Source of the DNA: CAZKMM01 sp964553915
Lineage (GTDB): Bacteria; RBG-13-61-14; DRUE01
Length of the DNA: 15,287 nt
Assembly (NCBI GenBank): GCA_964553915.1
Contig: CAZKMM010000060.1
Coordinates: 1 to 15,287, forward strand
Direction: 5' to 3'
This document shows, piece by piece, positions 14,285 through 15,287 of the stretch (position 1 is the stretch's first letter; each line of letters begins with the position of its first letter). The notes under the pieces are model-generated. The model saw only the letters and a program-made list of their open reading frames with translations. It was not told the DNA's origin and made no database searches. A program made the position numbers and the translations under genes.

Positions 14285-14421
14285 ATTCCGCTCTTCTGCT
14301 AAATCCTACCAGAAATCAATATCTTTTTATTGTAAAATTATTTTGCATCATTTCCTAAACAATTTCCAATCCAGCAATAATCAAAGGGAATAACTGATGG
14401 TATCCAGATACCATCTTTTTT
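14285..14421 (+). ncRNA. Candidate small RNA of about 135 nt
   Basis: Transcription from the promoter candidate at 14249-14278 would begin near 14285 and stop at the intrinsic terminator ending at 14421. No open frame of note lies inside. The last 41 bases are antisense to the 3' end of the PP-loop ATPase gene. There is no match to an RNA family I can recognise. The call rests on promoter plus terminator in a stretch with no plus-strand gene. Confidence 0.3.
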
Positions 14422-15031
14422 CTCTTAAAATCGGACGGGCTTTTAAAATTTTAATCCGTCGGGAAAAAATCGGACCACCCACCACCAGAGTATGATACTC
14501 GCCGTTTTCACCGCAGGGGTCTATCCCCTTCCCCTCCAGATAAGAAAGAAATTTTAAATCCAGCTTCCTGCCCAGCCATTCTTCACCAAATAGCTCCGCA
14601 TCTCCGCTCATTAAAATTGCCTCAAAACCCTTCTCCAAAAAATCCAGATACACCTCCCGGGGAGGGCGAGACCAGAGCGGTTCCAAAGCAGTAATTCCCA
14701 GCTCAGAACAAACCCGCTCCACCCACTGCTTGTGTTCCTCCAGATAAATATCTCCAAAGACCATTCCTTTGATTCCTCTGGGCAGAAGCTCGGAAACTGT
14801 CTTTTTGAACACCTGCTCATAGTCATAGCCTGAGGTTTCTTTCTGAACCAGCTCAATTCCCAGAGCCTGTGCCTGAAGCTGTATTAACCTTGCCTCGGTG
14901 CCATGGAAGCTCACCCGCTTATATCTCTCTGAAATAAAATTCACCAGATGAGAAACCTCCAACCCCTCCAAAATTGCATAATAAAGTGCCAGACAGCTAT
15001 CTTTGCCCCCGCTCCAGCTCGCAAGATACAT
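14381..15031 (-). CDS. PP-loop ATPase, diphthine-ammonia ligase family (MJ0570-related)
   Basis: This 216-residue protein is an adenine-nucleotide alpha-hydrolase of the N-type PP-loop class. It shows the ATP pyrophosphatase loop SWSGGKDSCLALY (5-17), GDIYLEEHKQW (93-103) and the family hallmark CGENGEYHTLVVGGP (173-187). Archaeal and eukaryotic relatives amidate diphthine on elongation factor 2. Bacteria do not make diphthamide, so the bacterial members must act on another substrate through an adenylated intermediate; this is not known. Length fits the family. The start ATG 15031 has GGGAGG five bases upstream. It stands alone between the candidate small RNA and the tRNA. Its last codons form the stem of a plus-strand terminator. 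Confidence 0.85.
   Translation of the reverse strand: MYLASWSGGKDSCLALYYAILEGLEVSHLVNFISERYKRVSFHGTEARLIQLQAQALGIELVQKETSGYDYEQVFKKTVSELLPRGIKGMVFGDIYLEEHKQWVERVCSELGITALEPLWSRPPREVYLDFLEKGFEAILMSGDAELFGEEWLGRKLDLKFLSYLEGKGIDPCGENGEYHTLVVGGPIFSRRIKILKARPILREKRWYLDTISYSL
14396..14421 (+). terminator. Intrinsic terminator, plus strand
   Basis: GATGGTAT (14396-14403), loop CCAG, ATACCATC (14408-14415) is a perfect 8-bp stem followed at once by six T (14416-14421). On the minus strand the stem is followed by CAGTTATT, not by a T-run, so it works only for plus-strand RNA. It lies inside the last codons of the minus-strand PP-loop gene, an odd place because no plus-strand gene ends nearby. Confidence 0.65.
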
Positions 15032-15058
15032 CTCAACCTCCCAAAAAGTTTCCCAATA

Positions 15059-15067
15059 ATTTTAGCA
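15059..15067 (-). promoter_or_regulatory. Extended -10 element of the PP-loop gene
   Basis: The minus strand reads TGCTAAAAT (15067-15059), a TGn extended -10 with TAAAAT. The predicted start near 15052 gives a leader of about 20 nt that includes the GGGAGG ribosome site. No good -35 is seen. Confidence 0.4.
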
Positions 15068-15163
15068 GGAAAAAAGAAGCATAAAATCAGATGACCCTCT
15101 AAAGAACTCTGGCAAATCCTCCCTGCTCGCAGCAAATGCGGTTTAGGTTTCGAGCTTCTTCTC

Positions 15164-15191
15164 TTGACAAGAGCTTCTCTCGGTTTATAAT
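15164..15191 (+). promoter_or_regulatory. Perfect consensus sigma70 promoter of tRNA-Ala
   Basis: TTGACA (15164-15169), a 16-bp spacer and TATAAT (15186-15191) are both exact consensus. The predicted start is about 15198, five bases before the tRNA. The -35 lies inside a 13-bp palindrome CTCTTG-A-CAAGAG (15161-15173), and GAGCTTCT occurs on each side of it (15152-15159 and 15171-15178). Confidence 0.85.
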
Positions 15192-15202
15192 CAATAACCA
15201 GT

Positions 15203-15278
<76 letters not shown>

Positions 15279-15287
15279 TTTGTTTTT

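Overview
This window comes from an anaerobic bacterium. The bacterial signs are Shine-Dalgarno sites of the AAGGAGG type, sigma70-type promoters, a lipoprotein signal, a PilZ domain and a tRNA gene with encoded CCA. The anaerobic signs are an aldehyde:ferredoxin oxidoreductase-family tungsten/molybdenum enzyme and a 4-hydroxybutyryl-CoA dehydratase-like [4Fe-4S]/flavin enzyme. I cannot fix the phylum. Base composition is mosaic: the membrane sulfatase-fold gene and the 742-aa secreted-protein gene are clearly more AT-rich than the metabolic genes.

Layout. Positions 1-108 are an edge region with a possible leftward promoter and a 16-codon coding-like scrap. A membrane protein with a sulfatase/phosphotransferase fold follows on the minus strand (109-2304). 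A tight plus-strand operon occupies 2436-6585: a DUF2085 membrane protein, a second small membrane protein, an AOR-family oxidoreductase, a MoaD/ThiS-like sulfur carrier ending in Gly-Gly, and an alpha/beta hydrolase of the monoacylglycerol-lipase type. Four junctions between these genes are overlapping or zero-gap. Converging on it is an HpaB-family gene with all four [4Fe-4S] ligands of 4-hydroxybutyryl-CoA dehydratase (6814-8262, minus). After a 456-bp divergent intergenic region come a DUF192 lipoprotein and a cytoplasmic GH2 glycosidase, overlapping by ATGA. The GH2 3' end overlaps by 14 bp the 3' end of a large secreted protein with PPC-, IPT/TIG- and Ig-like domains (11320-13548, minus).

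The right part holds a PilZ gene directly followed by the wreck of a thioredoxin reductase/glutaredoxin-like pair. Next come an intergenic region with a possible plus-strand small RNA ending in a clear terminator, a PP-loop ATPase of the diphthine-ammonia ligase family, and tRNA-Ala(GGC) behind a perfect consensus promoter.

How the genes may work together: the MoaD-like protein probably serves pterin-dithiolene formation for the AOR enzyme beside it. A link between AOR, the hydrolase and the 4-hydroxybutyryl-CoA dehydratase-like enzyme (organic-acid/aldehyde/CoA-ester metabolism) is an inference from proximity only. I see no CRISPR array, insertion sequence, phage gene or defence island. The most unusual items are the double-gene deletion remnant, the candidate small RNA, and three promoter candidates placed so close to start codons that they predict 2-3-nt leaders.
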